Assembly: GCF_016481285.1 (NCBI RefSeq)
Contig: NZ_JAENBP010000002.1
Span: 186,001-250,000 of the forward strand
Length of the DNA: 64,000 nucleotides
Direction: 5' to 3'
Source: Streptococcus zalophi
GTDB lineage: Bacteria; Bacillota; Bacilli; Lactobacillales; Streptococcaceae
Below are positions 31,329 to 40,963 of the stretch, piece after piece. Each line of letters begins with the position of its first letter. Within the stretch, counting starts at the first letter, position 1. Below the pieces are notes generated by a model. That model searched no databases. It had not been told where the DNA came from and worked only from the letters and a program-made list of their open reading frames with translations. The position numbers were made by a program, and so were the translations under genes.

Positions 31329-32636
31329 TTATGGAAGCCGTAGCCCTTTTGGATAAAAGTTTTTAATGGTTTTCCCAACAATTTTGACAAAACCAAGACC
31401 ATTTCCACCAACCAATAGTTGATACCAGCCTTTTGGATATTCTTTATCTAGGTTAATGGTGTTGCCTGAAAGGTATGTTTTAAAATCGTTGTCATCAATT
31501 TCAATGGTATGTATAACATCATTGCTTGTTAAGGCTAAACCTAACGCAAAACTTGGTTCAAAGCGATTTTTCTTAAAAGTACCAAGATGAAGACCGTTTC
31601 TAGCTATTTTGAGTTTTGATAAATCTGGTAAATCTAGTGGCAAAAGATATAACTCCTGACCAAAGCATTGTAACAATCCGTCCAAACATGTCTTCAAATG
31701 TGTTTTTTGAAAGTCATTCCAAAGTTGAAATTGCACTTTTGATAAATTGGACTTACCAGGCTTGACAGAACGCTTTATTTTCACTCTTTTATCAATTAAT
31801 TTAGCAACAAATTGACCTTCTCCTTTAAAATGATGAGGATACATTCTTGCCGTTTCAGAAAGACCTATCCCTTCTTTCATACCATTTATTTTTTTAATAG
31901 TTGCTAATTCTAAAAAATCATAGTTTTCTAATAACCAGGAAACGATATCTTCGTTTTCTTCTTTTGACCATGTACAGGTAGAGTAAATTAATCTTCCTTC
32001 GGGTGCTAGCATTTTAAGAGCTTCTTCTAAGATTTCTCTTTGCAAAAAACTACATTCCAATGGGTAATCAACATGCCAGTAAGAAGTGGCTTCTGGATTT
32101 TTTCGAAACATCCCTTCACCTGAACACGGAGCATCTAAAACAATGACATCAAAATAATCTTTAAAAACAGTTGCTAACTTTTGAGGGCTTTCATTAGTCA
32201 CTACAACATTTCTACCACCAAAACGTTCAATATTTTCAACTAAAATCTTACTTCTTTTTGTCGAAATATCATTGCTGACTAAAACGCCTGTTTGATTTAG
32301 ATAAGAAAGCAAGTGCGTGCTTTTACCACCTGGTGCAGCAGCTAAATCTAACACTCGTTCACCTTTTTTAGGGGCTGCTATTTGTCCAACCATTTGTGCC
32401 GCGGGTTCTTGAGAATAAACTAGTCCTGTCACATGAGCTATAGAATGCCCCGATACTTTGCCATAGTGACCCCATGGTGTATCAGTAATAGCATCTGGAA
32501 AAACAGGTATTTGTTTTTTTAAGGGATTAATTCGAAAACCTGAAATAGCTGGTTGATCAAAGCTAGCAAAAAAAGCAGGTGCTTCTTCTTGTAATAATTG
32601 ATTATATTTTTCTACAAAGTCTTTAGGTAAATTCAT
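31329..32636 (-). CDS. rsmF: 16S rRNA (cytosine-C5) methyltransferase, RsmF-like
   Basis: A 435-residue NOL1/NOP2/Sun-family enzyme. The SAM site is [14 protein letters not shown], and the two catalytic Cys lie in [10 protein letters not shown] and [14 protein letters not shown]-terminal RsmF-type RNA-binding extension with a PUA-like end follows. It probably makes m5C in 16S rRNA. There is no Shine-Dalgarno; TATAAT ends exactly 6 nt before the ATG, which predicts a leaderless transcript. A hairpin terminator separates it from the gene cluster upstream. Confidence 0.93.
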   Translation of the reverse strand: MNLPKDFVEKYNQLLQEEAPAFFASFDQPAISGFRINPLKKQIPVFPDAITDTPWGHYGKVSGHSIAHVTGLVYSQEPAAQMVGQIAAPKKGERVLDLAAAPGGKSTHLLSYLNQTGVLVSNDISTKRSKILVENIERFGGRNVVVTNESPQKLATVFKDYFDVIVLDAPCSGEGMFRKNPEATSYWHVDYPLECSFLQREILEEALKMLAPEGRLIYSTCTWSKEENEDIVSWLLENYDFLELATIKKINGMKEGIGLSETARMYPHHFKGEGQFVAKLIDKRVKIKRSVKPGKSNLSKVQFQLWNDFQKTHLKTCLDGLLQCFGQELYLLPLDLPDLSKLKIARNGLHLGTFKKNRFEPSFALGLALTSNDVIHTIEIDDNDFKTYLSGNTINLDKEYPKGWYQLLVGGNGLGFVKIVGKTIKNFYPKGLRLP

Positions 32637-32642
32637 ATTTCT

Positions 32643-32648
32643 ATTATA
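32643..32648 (-). promoter_or_regulatory. rsmF -10 abutting the start codon (leaderless)
   Basis: TATAAT on the minus strand with 6 nt (32637-32642) before the ATG. The -35 (ATGCGA at 17 nt) is weak. Confidence 0.55.
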
Positions 32649-32688
32649 CTATACTTTACTCACTATCGCATAGAAGAAACGATAAATT

Positions 32689-32712
32689 AAAAAACCCACA
32701 GGATGGGGTTTT
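32689..32712 (-). terminator. Terminator of the spxA-UPF0223-suhB cluster
   Basis: A 7-bp stem, AAAACCC/GGGTTTT, starts directly after the suhB stop codon and runs into TTTTTTAA on the minus strand. Confidence 0.75.
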
Positions 32713-33477
32713 CTATGTTTCTTTGATATATTGTTCAATGACTTTTTTGTCAACTTTAGGAAAGAACATCATTTTTTGTCGTGTTTCAAAATTAGGTTTT
32801 TCACCTGATAATGTGAGGAGTTGATAGCCTAGTTTTTCTCCCATGATACTTGCTGCTGCATAATCCCAAGGATAAATATAGGAAAAATAAGCCCAAGCTT
32901 GTCCATTTAAAACACGACTCATGCTAAAACCAGCACTACCATAATTGCGACAACCCAAACTATGTGATACCAAGTCAGCAATTCCATGGTCATTTTCAGC
33001 AAACATTTTAGCATTGCTGATGACTAACATCTGATGAAGTTCTTTGGGTTGATAAGGAGAAAGACGTTCTTGGTTGCGATAAACAGAGAATTCACCACCA
33101 CCACTAAACAAAACATCATTGATGACATCATAGATTAATCCAAATCGTCCAATGCCTTCTTCAAAATAAGCTATCATAACAACAAAATCAGTTTTTTGAG
33201 CGATGAAATTAACTGTTCCATCAATAGGATCTATCACCCAGACATTACCCTTATTCCATTTATGTCGAACATTGTTTTCTTCGGCTAAAATAAAATCAGA
33301 AGGGTAATCTTTTTTAATATGATTGATGATGAGTTCTTGAACATCTTTATCAATATTGGTGACAAGATCATCAAAACGATCTTTCATCTGGATTTCAATT
33401 TTTTCCATCATTTTATTTTTGATAAACAATCCAGCTTCCAAAATTAATTGTTTGGCAAATTCAAATTTTTTTTCCAA
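32713..33477 (-). CDS. suhB: Inositol monophosphatase family protein
   Basis: A 254-residue Mg2+-dependent phosphatase. The metal-binding motifs are EENN (about 80), DPIDGTVNF (about 96-104) and the C-terminal WDYAAA. Natural substrate unknown; family members act on inositol phosphate, FBP, NADP or PAP, and the symbol is by family only. It overlaps the UPF0223 gene by 17 nt and ends the spxA cluster, an arrangement conserved in streptococci. Confidence 0.85.
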   Translation of the reverse strand: MEKKFEFAKQLILEAGLFIKNKMMEKIEIQMKDRFDDLVTNIDKDVQELIINHIKKDYPSDFILAEENNVRHKWNKGNVWVIDPIDGTVNFIAQKTDFVVMIAYFEEGIGRFGLIYDVINDVLFSGGGEFSVYRNQERLSPYQPKELHQMLVISNAKMFAENDHGIADLVSHSLGCRNYGSAGFSMSRVLNGQAWAYFSYIYPWDYAAASIMGEKLGYQLLTLSGEKPNFETRQKMMFFPKVDKKVIEQYIKET

Positions 33478-33745
33478 AAGAAATCACGCCCTTCTTTTTT
33501 TCTCTAGCTAGTTTCATTACTTGATAAATGGAATAGCCACTTGCTTTTTCAAATGATTTGTCAATTTGTTTTTCCTGACTTTTACTGGTTACTATTTTCT
33601 TAAAATTGTCATAAGCCTTCAATAAATGTGAAACTTCAACTTTTGATTCATAAGCTTTCTCAACCTGATTCAAAAAATGGAGTACTGATATCATTTCTTC
33701 AGTACTCCAAGACAAATCTACCGGATAAGAATAATTAGATGTCAT
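33461..33745 (-). CDS. UPF0223 family protein
   Basis: A 94-residue protein of the UPF0223 (YktA) family, recognised by its N-terminal [12 protein letters not shown] and the C-terminal [18 protein letters not shown]. It is small, soluble and helical, of unknown function. It overlaps spxA by 11 nt and suhB by 17 nt, so all three should be translated together. Confidence 0.85.
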   Translation of the reverse strand: MTSNYSYPVDLSWSTEEMISVLHFLNQVEKAYESKVEVSHLLKAYDNFKKIVTSKSQEKQIDKSFEKASGYSIYQVMKLAREKKKGVISFGKKI

Positions 33746-34151
33746 CTATTCCCTCGATTTCTGCTCTGATAGTGGCGTCTTTTAATTCTTGTTTACGATA
33801 ACTACGAGAAAGAAAAGCTCTAATCTCATCTTCGTTATAACCAATTTGCATCATTTTATCATTCATGATGATCGGTCTTCTTAACAAACTAGGATTTTCT
33901 CCAATTAACATAATTAACTCTGAAATGGATAAATCATCGACATCGATATCCAATTTCTGAAACACTTTTGAACGCGTAGAAATAATGTCATCTGTACCAT
34001 TTTCAGTAAATGACAAAATACTCATCAACTCATCATGGTTCAAAGGACTTGTGATTATGTTATGCTCTTTAAAATCGACTTCATGTTTTTTTAACCAAGC
34101 TTTTGCTTTACGACAACTCGTACAACTTGGAGATAAAAATAAGGTAATCAT
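33735..34151 (-). CDS. spxA: Transcriptional regulator Spx
   Basis: Spx binds the RNA polymerase alpha C-terminal domain and redirects transcription during thiol or oxidative stress. It has 138 residues in the ArsC/thioredoxin fold with the redox switch CxxC in [10 protein letters not shown] (Cys10, Cys13), and the conserved LLRRPI loop. The start at 34151 ([10 protein letters not shown]) has AGAGG upstream; the longer frame lies inside the promoter. Streptococci usually have two Spx paralogues, and I cannot say which one this is. Confidence 0.92.
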   Translation of the reverse strand: MITLFLSPSCTSCRKAKAWLKKHEVDFKEHNIITSPLNHDELMSILSFTENGTDDIISTRSKVFQKLDIDVDDLSISELIMLIGENPSLLRRPIIMNDKMMQIGYNEDEIRAFLSRSYRKQELKDATIRAEIEGIDDI

Positions 34152-34181
34152 AATACTAACCTCTTTACACTTATTTACTTC

Positions 34182-34190
34182 ATTATAACA
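34182..34190 (-). promoter_or_regulatory. spxA extended -10
   Basis: TGTTATAAT on the minus strand, 30 nt before the spxA ATG, with no clear -35. Probably drives spxA-UPF0223-suhB. Confidence 0.6.
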
Positions 34191-34274
34191 AAAACAAACT
34201 ACTTTTGCTATGTTTTTCACGAATATTATTAAAATTATCAATAATTCTAATAAAGGCTACTATTTAAATAATAA

Positions 34275-35186
34275 TTACCAATTTTTTGCGATCTTTTCAT
34301 CCATTTGTAATTGCACAACCAAGGCATCAATGCCTGAAAAACGAATCATTTCACGAATTTTTTCAAGCCAGAAAAGTTCAATAGGTTCCCCATATATGTC
34401 ACCGTTAAAATCAAAGATATGAATTTCAATGGTTGATTCTTGACCATCAAAAGTAATATTTTTGCCAACACTAGTCATAGAACGGTATTTCTTTCCTTGA
34501 ACGATGACATCTGTTACATAAACGCCGTCAGTTGGTACAAATGTTCTATCAATCATTGCCAGATTGGCTGTTGGATAACCGATAGTTCTTCCTCTAGCTT
34601 CACCGTGAGAAACGATACCTCTTGTTGAAAGGGGAAAACCAAGGAGTTTATTAACCTGAGAAACTTGACCACTGGCAATCAATTCTTTAATCCAACTAGA
34701 GCTGATTTTAATACCTTCAATTTCAACTGGATCAACAATGACAACTTGGCCAGAAAAATGTCTTTGTAGATAAGACGAATCTTGTAAGTCACTACCAAAA
34801 CGATAGTCAAAACCAACAACAATACCTGTTGCGTTTAGCTTATTAATATAAGTTTTAATGAAATCAAGAGCACTTGTCTTTGAAAAACGACTGGTGAAAT
34901 CCATTAAATAAAGATAATCGACACCAAATTCAGCCATTTTAGCATAACGTTTTTCTGGGTAATGAACGTGTTTTAAAAGTGTTTCCTCATAAGGAGCAAA
35001 AACGACTTTTGGTGATTCTTTAAAAGTGATTAAGGCAACCTTAGAATGATTTTTATCTGCTAGTTTTCTAGCTTCTATAAAAAGTTTTTGATGACCCTTA
35101 TGTAAAGCATCAAAATAACCAAGCACTAAAACCGTTTCGTCATTTTGGTTGATATCATTAAAATCTGTTATTTCGAAAATTTTCAT
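34275..35186 (-). CDS. ribF: Bifunctional riboflavin kinase/FAD synthetase
   Basis: RibF makes FMN and then FAD from riboflavin. It has 303 residues: an N-terminal nucleotidyltransferase domain with GYFDALHKGHQKL and the SSSWIKELI-type motif, and a C-terminal riboflavin kinase domain with GRTIGYPTANL. No Shine-Dalgarno precedes the ATG. An extended -10, TGATAAAAT, ends 6 nt before it, which predicts a leaderless mRNA. truB lies upstream in the same direction. Confidence 0.95.
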   Translation of the reverse strand: MKIFEITDFNDINQNDETVLVLGYFDALHKGHQKLFIEARKLADKNHSKVALITFKESPKVVFAPYEETLLKHVHYPEKRYAKMAEFGVDYLYLMDFTSRFSKTSALDFIKTYINKLNATGIVVGFDYRFGSDLQDSSYLQRHFSGQVVIVDPVEIEGIKISSSWIKELIASGQVSQVNKLLGFPLSTRGIVSHGEARGRTIGYPTANLAMIDRTFVPTDGVYVTDVIVQGKKYRSMTSVGKNITFDGQESTIEIHIFDFNGDIYGEPIELFWLEKIREMIRFSGIDALVVQLQMDEKIAKNW

Positions 35187-35192
35187 ATTGTT

Positions 35193-35201
35193 ATTTTATC
35201 A
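35193..35201 (-). promoter_or_regulatory. ribF extended -10 abutting the start (leaderless)
   Basis: TGATAAAAT on the minus strand, then 6 nt (35192-35187) and the ATG. No ribosome site lies between. Confidence 0.55.
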
Positions 35202-35229
35202 TACTTTGCTAGAAACAGCACAAAAGAAT

Positions 35230-36117
35230 TTAAATAAGAACCTTTCTAGGTTTATAAAGATTATCTCGACTTTCTAAAATAGCAATCAATTGATTGTCAT
35301 AAAAACCAGCAAGAACCATTTCCTTGTTATGAGGAAGTTGGATAAAACGGCCATGAGAAATATCAGTGACCATCTCCTTTGTCAATTCAACCTTTGGTAA
35401 ATCTGAAACACCATAGGTCATTGGCAAAAGAAAAGAATAATCTTCTTGAGTCACTTTTTCGGCAATCTCCTCAAGTGTTAAACTTTCTAGAAAGTTTAAT
35501 CCAGCTGCACTTGTGCGTGTAAGAAAAGACATATGACTAGCATAGCCTAATTGGTTTCCTAAATCGACTGCAAGAGTTCTGACATAGGTCCCTTTACTAC
35601 AGTTAACTCTGAATGAAAAAGAGCAGGTCTCCTCTTTAAAGCTTAGAGGGCTGGTTCTTACAAATTCAAAAATGGTCACTTGTCGTTTTGGTCGTTCAAC
35701 TGTTTCACCATTTCTTGCATACTCGTATAATTTTTTGCCATTTACTTTGACAGCAGAATACATGGGTGGTACTTGTTCAATCTCACCAATAAAGCTTTTC
35801 ATAGCGATATCTACTTTTTCTTCGGTTAATTCGTTAGAATGAATGGGCGACACATCAACAAGATCACCACTACTATCTTCAGTTGTGGTGGAAAAACCAA
35901 GTGTCACTTCACCTTCATAAACTTTGCCCGAATCGGTCATAAATTCAATGACGCGGGTGGCTTTACCAACGGCAATGGGAAGAACACCAGTAACATCAGG
36001 GTCAAGCGTCCCCCCGTGTCCTATCTTTTTTTCATTTAAAATTTTTCTTAGTTTAAAAACCGCATCATGAGACGTCATGCCTGCTACTTTTTTTAAATTT
36101 ATTATTCCTGAAATCAT
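35230..36117 (-). CDS. truB: tRNA pseudouridine-55 synthase
   Basis: TruB makes pseudouridine 55 in the T-loop of tRNAs. It has 295 residues with the catalytic Asp in [14 protein letters not shown], the [11 protein letters not shown] motif and a short C-terminal PUA-like domain. The ATG at 36117 matches other streptococcal TruB proteins (ISGIINLKK). A GTG 18 nt upstream lies over the promoter. There is no Shine-Dalgarno, and TGCTATAAT ends 6 nt before the ATG, so this is a strong leaderless candidate. Confidence 0.95.
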   Translation of the reverse strand: MISGIINLKKVAGMTSHDAVFKLRKILNEKKIGHGGTLDPDVTGVLPIAVGKATRVIEFMTDSGKVYEGEVTLGFSTTTEDSSGDLVDVSPIHSNELTEEKVDIAMKSFIGEIEQVPPMYSAVKVNGKKLYEYARNGETVERPKRQVTIFEFVRTSPLSFKEETCSFSFRVNCSKGTYVRTLAVDLGNQLGYASHMSFLTRTSAAGLNFLESLTLEEIAEKVTQEDYSFLLPMTYGVSDLPKVELTKEMVTDISHGRFIQLPHNKEMVLAGFYDNQLIAILESRDNLYKPRKVLI

Positions 36118-36123
36118 AGTCTT

Positions 36124-36132
36124 ATTATAGCA
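36124..36132 (-). promoter_or_regulatory. truB extended -10 abutting the start (leaderless)
   Basis: A perfect TGCTATAAT on the minus strand within the 46-nt gap after the DUF2130 gene. Six nt (36123-36118) separate it from the ATG. The -35 is poor. Confidence 0.65.
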
Positions 36133-36163
36133 CACCCATTTCTTTGTGATGATTCATTTTTGA

Positions 36164-37414
36164 TTACTGTTTAAGATTATCAAACTTTTCTCTCATGGTT
36201 GGATTCTTTTTTGTCAATTTTTTGACCGACACGTCATCTAATTTATTGTTTGCCAGTCTTAACTGATTTTCACTAGTTGTTAATGCTGCCTTAATGGCTT
36301 CCATTCGTTTAATGGCTTTGTCAATCTCATCAATCGCTTTTTTAAAGTTGGTACTTGCTGATTGATAATTTTTAGCAAAAGCCTTTTTAAAGACTTCTAA
36401 ATCCTCTTCAAAATGCGTGATGTCAATATTTTGTTCCTTGACCATAGCCAATTCTTGTTTGAACTTCAGTGAATTCATCGAAGCGTTACGCAAAATACCA
36501 ATCAATTGAATGAAAAATTGTGGTCTGACAACATACATTTTCTCATATTTATGGCTGACATCAACAATACCTGTATTATAGTAATCATTATCTGCTTCAA
36601 GCATGGAGACTAAGACAGCATACTCACAGTTTTTTTCGTTTCTATCTCTATCAAGTTCCTTGAAAAAATCTTCATTTTTATGCTTGGTTTTTGTTTCGTC
36701 GGATTCATTTTTCATCTCAAACATAATGGAAAGGATTTCAACACCATTGTCATCGGTTTCTCGATAAATAAAATCCCCTTTTGAGCCTCTTTGAGACACT
36801 TGATTGTCCTTTTCAAAATAAGCATTAGGAAAGGCAAGATTTCTCACTTTGTTAAACTCAGTTTCTGCATATATTTCTAAACTCTCACCAATCGCTTTTG
36901 TTGATTGTTGGGCTTTGAAATTCTTATAGAATTCAACTTGTTCATTGGCTGCTTTTAATTGAGCAGCATAATCAATTTGGATATTTTTCAAAGCTAATTC
37001 TTGTTTTTGTTCTTGCAAAACAAGAGCATTTTTTGCCTCGTCTCTTTCTTTTTCAATCTGAGAGAGTTTTTCTTTCAACTCATAATCTTTTTCAAGCGTG
37101 ACTTGATTGAGTTGATTTTTAACTGTAATAATTTCTTGCTCTTTTTTAGCGAGTAACCCTTCTATTTCAAGGCTTTTTGCCTCTTCTTGTGTTTTAAGTT
37201 GGTTTTCTAAGGCGATAATTGCTTGTTCTTTTTCACTTAAGGATTTTTGAAGCTGGTTTTTAGCCTTTTCTTCTAACAAAGCAACTTCTTTTGCCAAACG
37301 CTCATGGATTTCTTTTTCAAACTCTGCCCCACGAACTTGTGCTAAGAGTTCACTATACTCAGTTTCATTGACGGTAAATGTAGTGCCACAATGTGGGCAT
37401 TTGATTGTATTCAT
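36164..37414 (-). CDS. DUF2130 protein: zinc ribbon, coiled coil, nuclease-like core
   Basis: A 416-residue soluble protein. An N-terminal half zinc ribbon, CPHCG (Cys6, Cys9), is followed by a long coiled coil (about 20-170) rich in Glu, Lys and Gln. The DUF2130 core follows, with Glu180/Glu184, Asp214 (SKGDFIYR), Glu233 and Lys235 (FEMK). That spacing fits a PD-(D/E)xK nuclease active site, an assignment I believe has been proposed for this family. Function unproven. GAGG precedes the ATG at 37414. It stands alone between truB and an exporter-like gene. Confidence 0.8.
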   Translation of the reverse strand: MNTIKCPHCGTTFTVNETEYSELLAQVRGAEFEKEIHERLAKEVALLEEKAKNQLQKSLSEKEQAIIALENQLKTQEEAKSLEIEGLLAKKEQEIITVKNQLNQVTLEKDYELKEKLSQIEKERDEAKNALVLQEQKQELALKNIQIDYAAQLKAANEQVEFYKNFKAQQSTKAIGESLEIYAETEFNKVRNLAFPNAYFEKDNQVSQRGSKGDFIYRETDDNGVEILSIMFEMKNESDETKTKHKNEDFFKELDRDRNEKNCEYAVLVSMLEADNDYYNTGIVDVSHKYEKMYVVRPQFFIQLIGILRNASMNSLKFKQELAMVKEQNIDITHFEEDLEVFKKAFAKNYQSASTNFKKAIDEIDKAIKRMEAIKAALTTSENQLRLANNKLDDVSVKKLTKKNPTMREKFDNLKQ

Positions 37415-37470
37415 TACTAACCTCATTGTTTTTCTATGTTATCAAAATAATTAGACTGCGTTAACAATTT

Positions 37471-38433
37471 TTAAAACTGTCCATTGTTATAATCATGATA
37501 AAAATCGACTTTTAGTTGGATAATCCGCTCAACATCGTATAAGAGTAGAAACAATATAGCGCGTGTCTCAAACTCATGCCGTGTTTTAGGGAGTTCTCTT
37601 TTTCTGAAGGACTCTAAAAAGGCATTAATATCTTTTAGTAAGCCCTTGGCAGAATTTTTTTCACTGAGCTGGGCTGACACTTCCACAAAGAGTTGACCAA
37701 GAAGATAACTTTCAGCACTTTTATGTTGAAAATGATTGATGCGTTTGGCCATTTCTCTTAAGATTTTCAACTGGGCTTTTCGCATTTCAAAATAGTGAAC
37801 TTGGTAATTGGTTTGATTAAATAACTGATTTCTTCGATCATGATAAACAACGGATAAAGCTTCTTTTAAAAGAGCATCTAATTGGTTGATGAGTTCTGCA
37901 TCATTTCTACCATCACCTGTTCTTAAAAAACAATCAAATTTTAAGAAAATCTTTTTTAAAAGCGTTTCTACTTTAATATGATAAGCGTCAATTTCTTTTT
38001 GTCTTGATGGCATATAAAGATTGAAAACAAGCGCAACACCCGCCCCAATTAAAAAGAGTGAAAATTCATTGAATAAAAAAGGTGGCGATATTTTCTCTGC
38101 TAATAATAAATGGGTTACTAAGACAGTACTTGGTGCAATGCCACTTTCTAGTTGGAAATGATAGGCTAGTGGCACGTAAATGAGTAGATAAATCGCTAAA
38201 CTGATTAAGGAAAATCCAAGAACAACAAATACTAATGCTCCGATAAAGAGTGCTAAAAGTGTTGAAAACAGTCGTTGTTTCGCAATTTTAAAAGATGACC
38301 GTCTCGTGTCTAAAATACTAAGAATGGCAATGATACCAGCTGATGTAGGATTTGATAAACCTAACAGGCTTGCTAAAAAAATAGCAATACTGGTTGCTAG
38401 AACTAGTTTAATTGTTCGTTGTAAGATAGGCAT
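37471..38433 (-). CDS. Aromatic acid exporter (ArAE)-family membrane protein
   Basis: A 320-residue protein whose N-terminal half (about 1-145) has four to five membrane helices (IAIFLASLLGL, LLALFIGALVFVVLGF, FSLFLIGAGVALVF). The C-terminal half is a cytoplasmic helical domain. This matches the DUF939/ArAE_1 family (YqjA-like), often annotated as putative aromatic acid exporters. Substrate unknown. GGAG precedes the ATG. Downstream of pcrA after its terminator. Confidence 0.75.
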   Translation of the reverse strand: MPILQRTIKLVLATSIAIFLASLLGLSNPTSAGIIAILSILDTRRSSFKIAKQRLFSTLLALFIGALVFVVLGFSLISLAIYLLIYVPLAYHFQLESGIAPSTVLVTHLLLAEKISPPFLFNEFSLFLIGAGVALVFNLYMPSRQKEIDAYHIKVETLLKKIFLKFDCFLRTGDGRNDAELINQLDALLKEALSVVYHDRRNQLFNQTNYQVHYFEMRKAQLKILREMAKRINHFQHKSAESYLLGQLFVEVSAQLSEKNSAKGLLKDINAFLESFRKRELPKTRHEFETRAILFLLLYDVERIIQLKVDFYHDYNNGQF

Positions 38434-38467
38434 GGAAACTCCATTTCTTTCTTTGATGGATTAGCAC

Positions 38468-38492
38468 AAAAAGAGTGATTCTCACTCTTTTT
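38468..38492. terminator. pcrA terminator
   Basis: A perfect 11-bp AAAAAGAGTGA/TCACTCTTTTT stem with a 3-nt loop, about 16 nt past the pcrA stop; symmetrical. Confidence 0.85.
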
Positions 38493-38508
38493 GCCAGTTT
38501 GACAATCC

Positions 38509-40761
38509 TTATTTTTTTGTAATGGGTGCAATATTAACCAATACTTTCTTCAGACCAATCTCAGGAAATTTAATTTTAAGTTCTGGTGAGTCTTTGCTAC
38601 CTGAAATCTCTAAAACAATTCCTTCTCCCCATTTTTTATGAAGAGCAATATCACCAATTTCCCAAGTAGTGGTAGTTGCATTTGTTGATGTATTAGAACT
38701 AGCTAATGATCTAACAGATGCTCTTTCATTTTTGAATGAACGAGGATTGTGACGATTGGAAAGGCTTTTACCAGAAGAAAATGGTATAGCTGTGCGTGAA
38801 CTATTAGTTGGTCTAGCAAAGCCTTGATAGTCTAATAAATCATCATCAATTTCTTTAATGAAGCGACTTGGAAAATTATAATTTGTTTTACCATAAAGCA
38901 TACGAGAATTAGCATTCGTCAAATAAAGCACTTCTTCTGCTCTAGTGATACCAACATAAGCTAAACGACGCTCTTCTTCTAATTCATCAGGGTCTTCTTG
39001 AGCTCTAGATAAAGGAAAGACATTTTCTTCTAAACCAACAAGAAAAACAACTGGAAACTCTAATCCTTTAGCAGCATGAAGGGTCATCAAAGTAATCTGT
39101 TCATTTTCTGTGGAGCCTTCATCTGTATCACTGATTAAAGCTAAATCATTAAGAAAACGTGTGAGACGATCAAGTCCTGACTCAGTTTGTGATTCTTTTT
39201 CTAAGTCGTCAAAATGCTGGGTTACTGATAGAAACTCTTCAATGTTTTCCATTCGTGATTGACTCTCAAGTGTGTTTTGAATTTGAAGAGCTCTTAGATA
39301 ATCTGTGATGTCTAACACTTTTTTAGTCAAATCAGTCATAGAATAGTGATCCAACTGTTCTCTTAATTGAAGGAGATTGTTTGATAAATCAAAAATAGCT
39401 TGAGCTGCTTTTCCTTTTATCTGTGACATCATTATCTGACTAGCTGCTTCTACAAGAGATAAGTCAATTGATGAAGCATATTGACGTAATTTATCAATGG
39501 TACCAGGACCCACACCTCTTTTTGGTTCGTTGATAATTCTTTCAAAACTGATATTGTCACTTGGATTTGCGATAACATTTAAAAATGCAATAATATCACG
39601 AATTTCTTTACGAGAGTAGAACTTTGTCCCACCAACCATGGTATATGGCATATTGGCCTTCAAAAGGGCTTCTTCAATCGTTCTTGACTGGGCATTTGTG
39701 CGGTAAAGCACTGCAAAATCTTGATAACTTCTTTTTGTTTCTTTAATTAATTTAGCGATTTCACTAACAACAAATATGGATTCATCATGTTCATCGCTAG
39801 CACGGTAATAAACAATAGCTTCGCCATCATTATTTTGAGTCCATAGGCGTTTGGGACGTCTATTTTTATTATTTTCAATGACTTTATTTGCTGCCTGTAA
39901 AATTCTCTTTGTCGAACGGTAGTTTTCTTCCAATAAAACAACCTTGGCATGTGGGTAATCTTTTTCAAAATCAAGGATATTTTGCATGTCAGCCCCACGC
40001 CAACCATAAATGGATTGATCAGCATCGCCAACCACACAAATATTATGAAAGCGACTGGCTAATAATTTCACCAACTGATACTGGGCATGATTTGTGTCTT
40101 GGTATTCATCTACATGGATGTATTGATAACGTTGTTGATAGTAGGATAAGATCTGTGGATTTTCGTCAAATAAACGCAAGGTCATCATGATTAAATCATC
40201 AAAATCCATGGCTTGACTTTGTTTTAATTCTAATTGATAAAGGGTATAACATTTTGCAACAACTCGCTGATAGATATCACTTGCTGTCTTTTCATAAGTC
40301 TTAGCATCAATCAAATCATTTTTGGCATTGGATATGGTGCCTAAAATACTACGTTCATTCCATTGTTTTGGATCAATGTTGAGTTCTTTCATCACTCGTT
40401 TCATAAGTGTTCTTTGCTCACCTGGATCAATAATCGTAAACTGGCGATTGTAGCCGATAAATTCAGCTTCTCTTCTAAGAATGCGAACACACATGCTGTG
40501 AAAAGTAGCAATTAAAGAATCTTGTGTGGCAGGATTTAACGCCATAGCCCTTTCTTTCATTTCTCTTGCTGCTTTGTTAGTAAAAGTGATGGCTAAAATA
40601 TTCCACGGGTTAACACCTTTTTCATCGATCAGATAAGCAATACGATGTGTTAATACACGAGTTTTCCCAGAGCCTGCACCCGCCATAATGAGTAATGGAC
40701 CTTGGGTTGTTTGAACAGCTTCACTTTGTTTACTGTTCATTCCTTTTAATAGTGAATTCAT
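38509..40761 (-). CDS. pcrA: ATP-dependent DNA helicase PcrA
   Basis: PcrA is an essential SF1A 3'-5' helicase for repair and rolling-circle replication in Gram-positives. It has 750 residues. Motifs in order: Walker A GAGSGKTR (about 29-36), Ia ITFTNKAAREM, II VDEYQDT, III GDADQSIYGWRGA, IV ENYRST, V TLHAAKGLEF, VI VGITRAEEVLYL. A C-terminal Tudor-like domain binds RNA polymerase. GGGAG precedes the ATG. Confidence 0.96.
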   Translation of the reverse strand: MNSLLKGMNSKQSEAVQTTQGPLLIMAGAGSGKTRVLTHRIAYLIDEKGVNPWNILAITFTNKAAREMKERAMALNPATQDSLIATFHSMCVRILRREAEFIGYNRQFTIIDPGEQRTLMKRVMKELNIDPKQWNERSILGTISNAKNDLIDAKTYEKTASDIYQRVVAKCYTLYQLELKQSQAMDFDDLIMMTLRLFDENPQILSYYQQRYQYIHVDEYQDTNHAQYQLVKLLASRFHNICVVGDADQSIYGWRGADMQNILDFEKDYPHAKVVLLEENYRSTKRILQAANKVIENNKNRRPKRLWTQNNDGEAIVYYRASDEHDESIFVVSEIAKLIKETKRSYQDFAVLYRTNAQSRTIEEALLKANMPYTMVGGTKFYSRKEIRDIIAFLNVIANPSDNISFERIINEPKRGVGPGTIDKLRQYASSIDLSLVEAASQIMMSQIKGKAAQAIFDLSNNLLQLREQLDHYSMTDLTKKVLDITDYLRALQIQNTLESQSRMENIEEFLSVTQHFDDLEKESQTESGLDRLTRFLNDLALISDTDEGSTENEQITLMTLHAAKGLEFPVVFLVGLEENVFPLSRAQEDPDELEEERRLAYVGITRAEEVLYLTNANSRMLYGKTNYNFPSRFIKEIDDDLLDYQGFARPTNSSRTAIPFSSGKSLSNRHNPRSFKNERASVRSLASSNTSTNATTTTWEIGDIALHKKWGEGIVLEISGSKDSPELKIKFPEIGLKKVLVNIAPITKK

Positions 40762-40789
40762 TGTTTCTCCCTTACTTGTCTATTCAAGA

Positions 40790-40798
40790 ATTATACCA
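40790..40798 (-). promoter_or_regulatory. pcrA extended -10
   Basis: TGGTATAAT on the minus strand, 28 nt before the pcrA ATG; weak -35. Confidence 0.6.
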
Positions 40799-40811
40799 TT
40801 TTTTTGATGAC

Positions 40812-40896
40812 AAAAAAAGAGACTATTGGTTAACAAAAATTGTCTAATAGGCTTTAAAAGTCTGATGAGACACCCGTTTAAGTCTCTTGTTTTTTC
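40812..40896. other. Structured, terminator-like element between divergent pcrA and CDF genes
   Basis: Outer arms AAGAGACT (40817-40824) and AGTCTCTT (40881-40888) pair perfectly and are flanked by an A-tract and a T-tract on both strands. Inside are ACAA/TTGT and GTCT/AGAC hairpins, giving a branched fold. A second arrangement pairs GAGAC (40867-40871) with GTCTC (40882-40886) as a short terminator. It lies upstream of both flanking promoters, so it belongs to neither gene's mRNA. It may be an unannotated small RNA or a small palindromic repeat. Confidence 0.45.
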
Positions 40897-40925
40897 TCAT
40901 TTTAGTTTTTTATTTACCACAAACG

Positions 40926-40934
40926 TGATATAAT
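40926..40934 (+). promoter_or_regulatory. CDF transporter extended -10
   Basis: TGATATAAT, 29 nt before the start codon; no clear -35. Confidence 0.6.
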
Positions 40935-40963
40935 AGCATGATTAAGAAGGAAAGGAGACTGCA

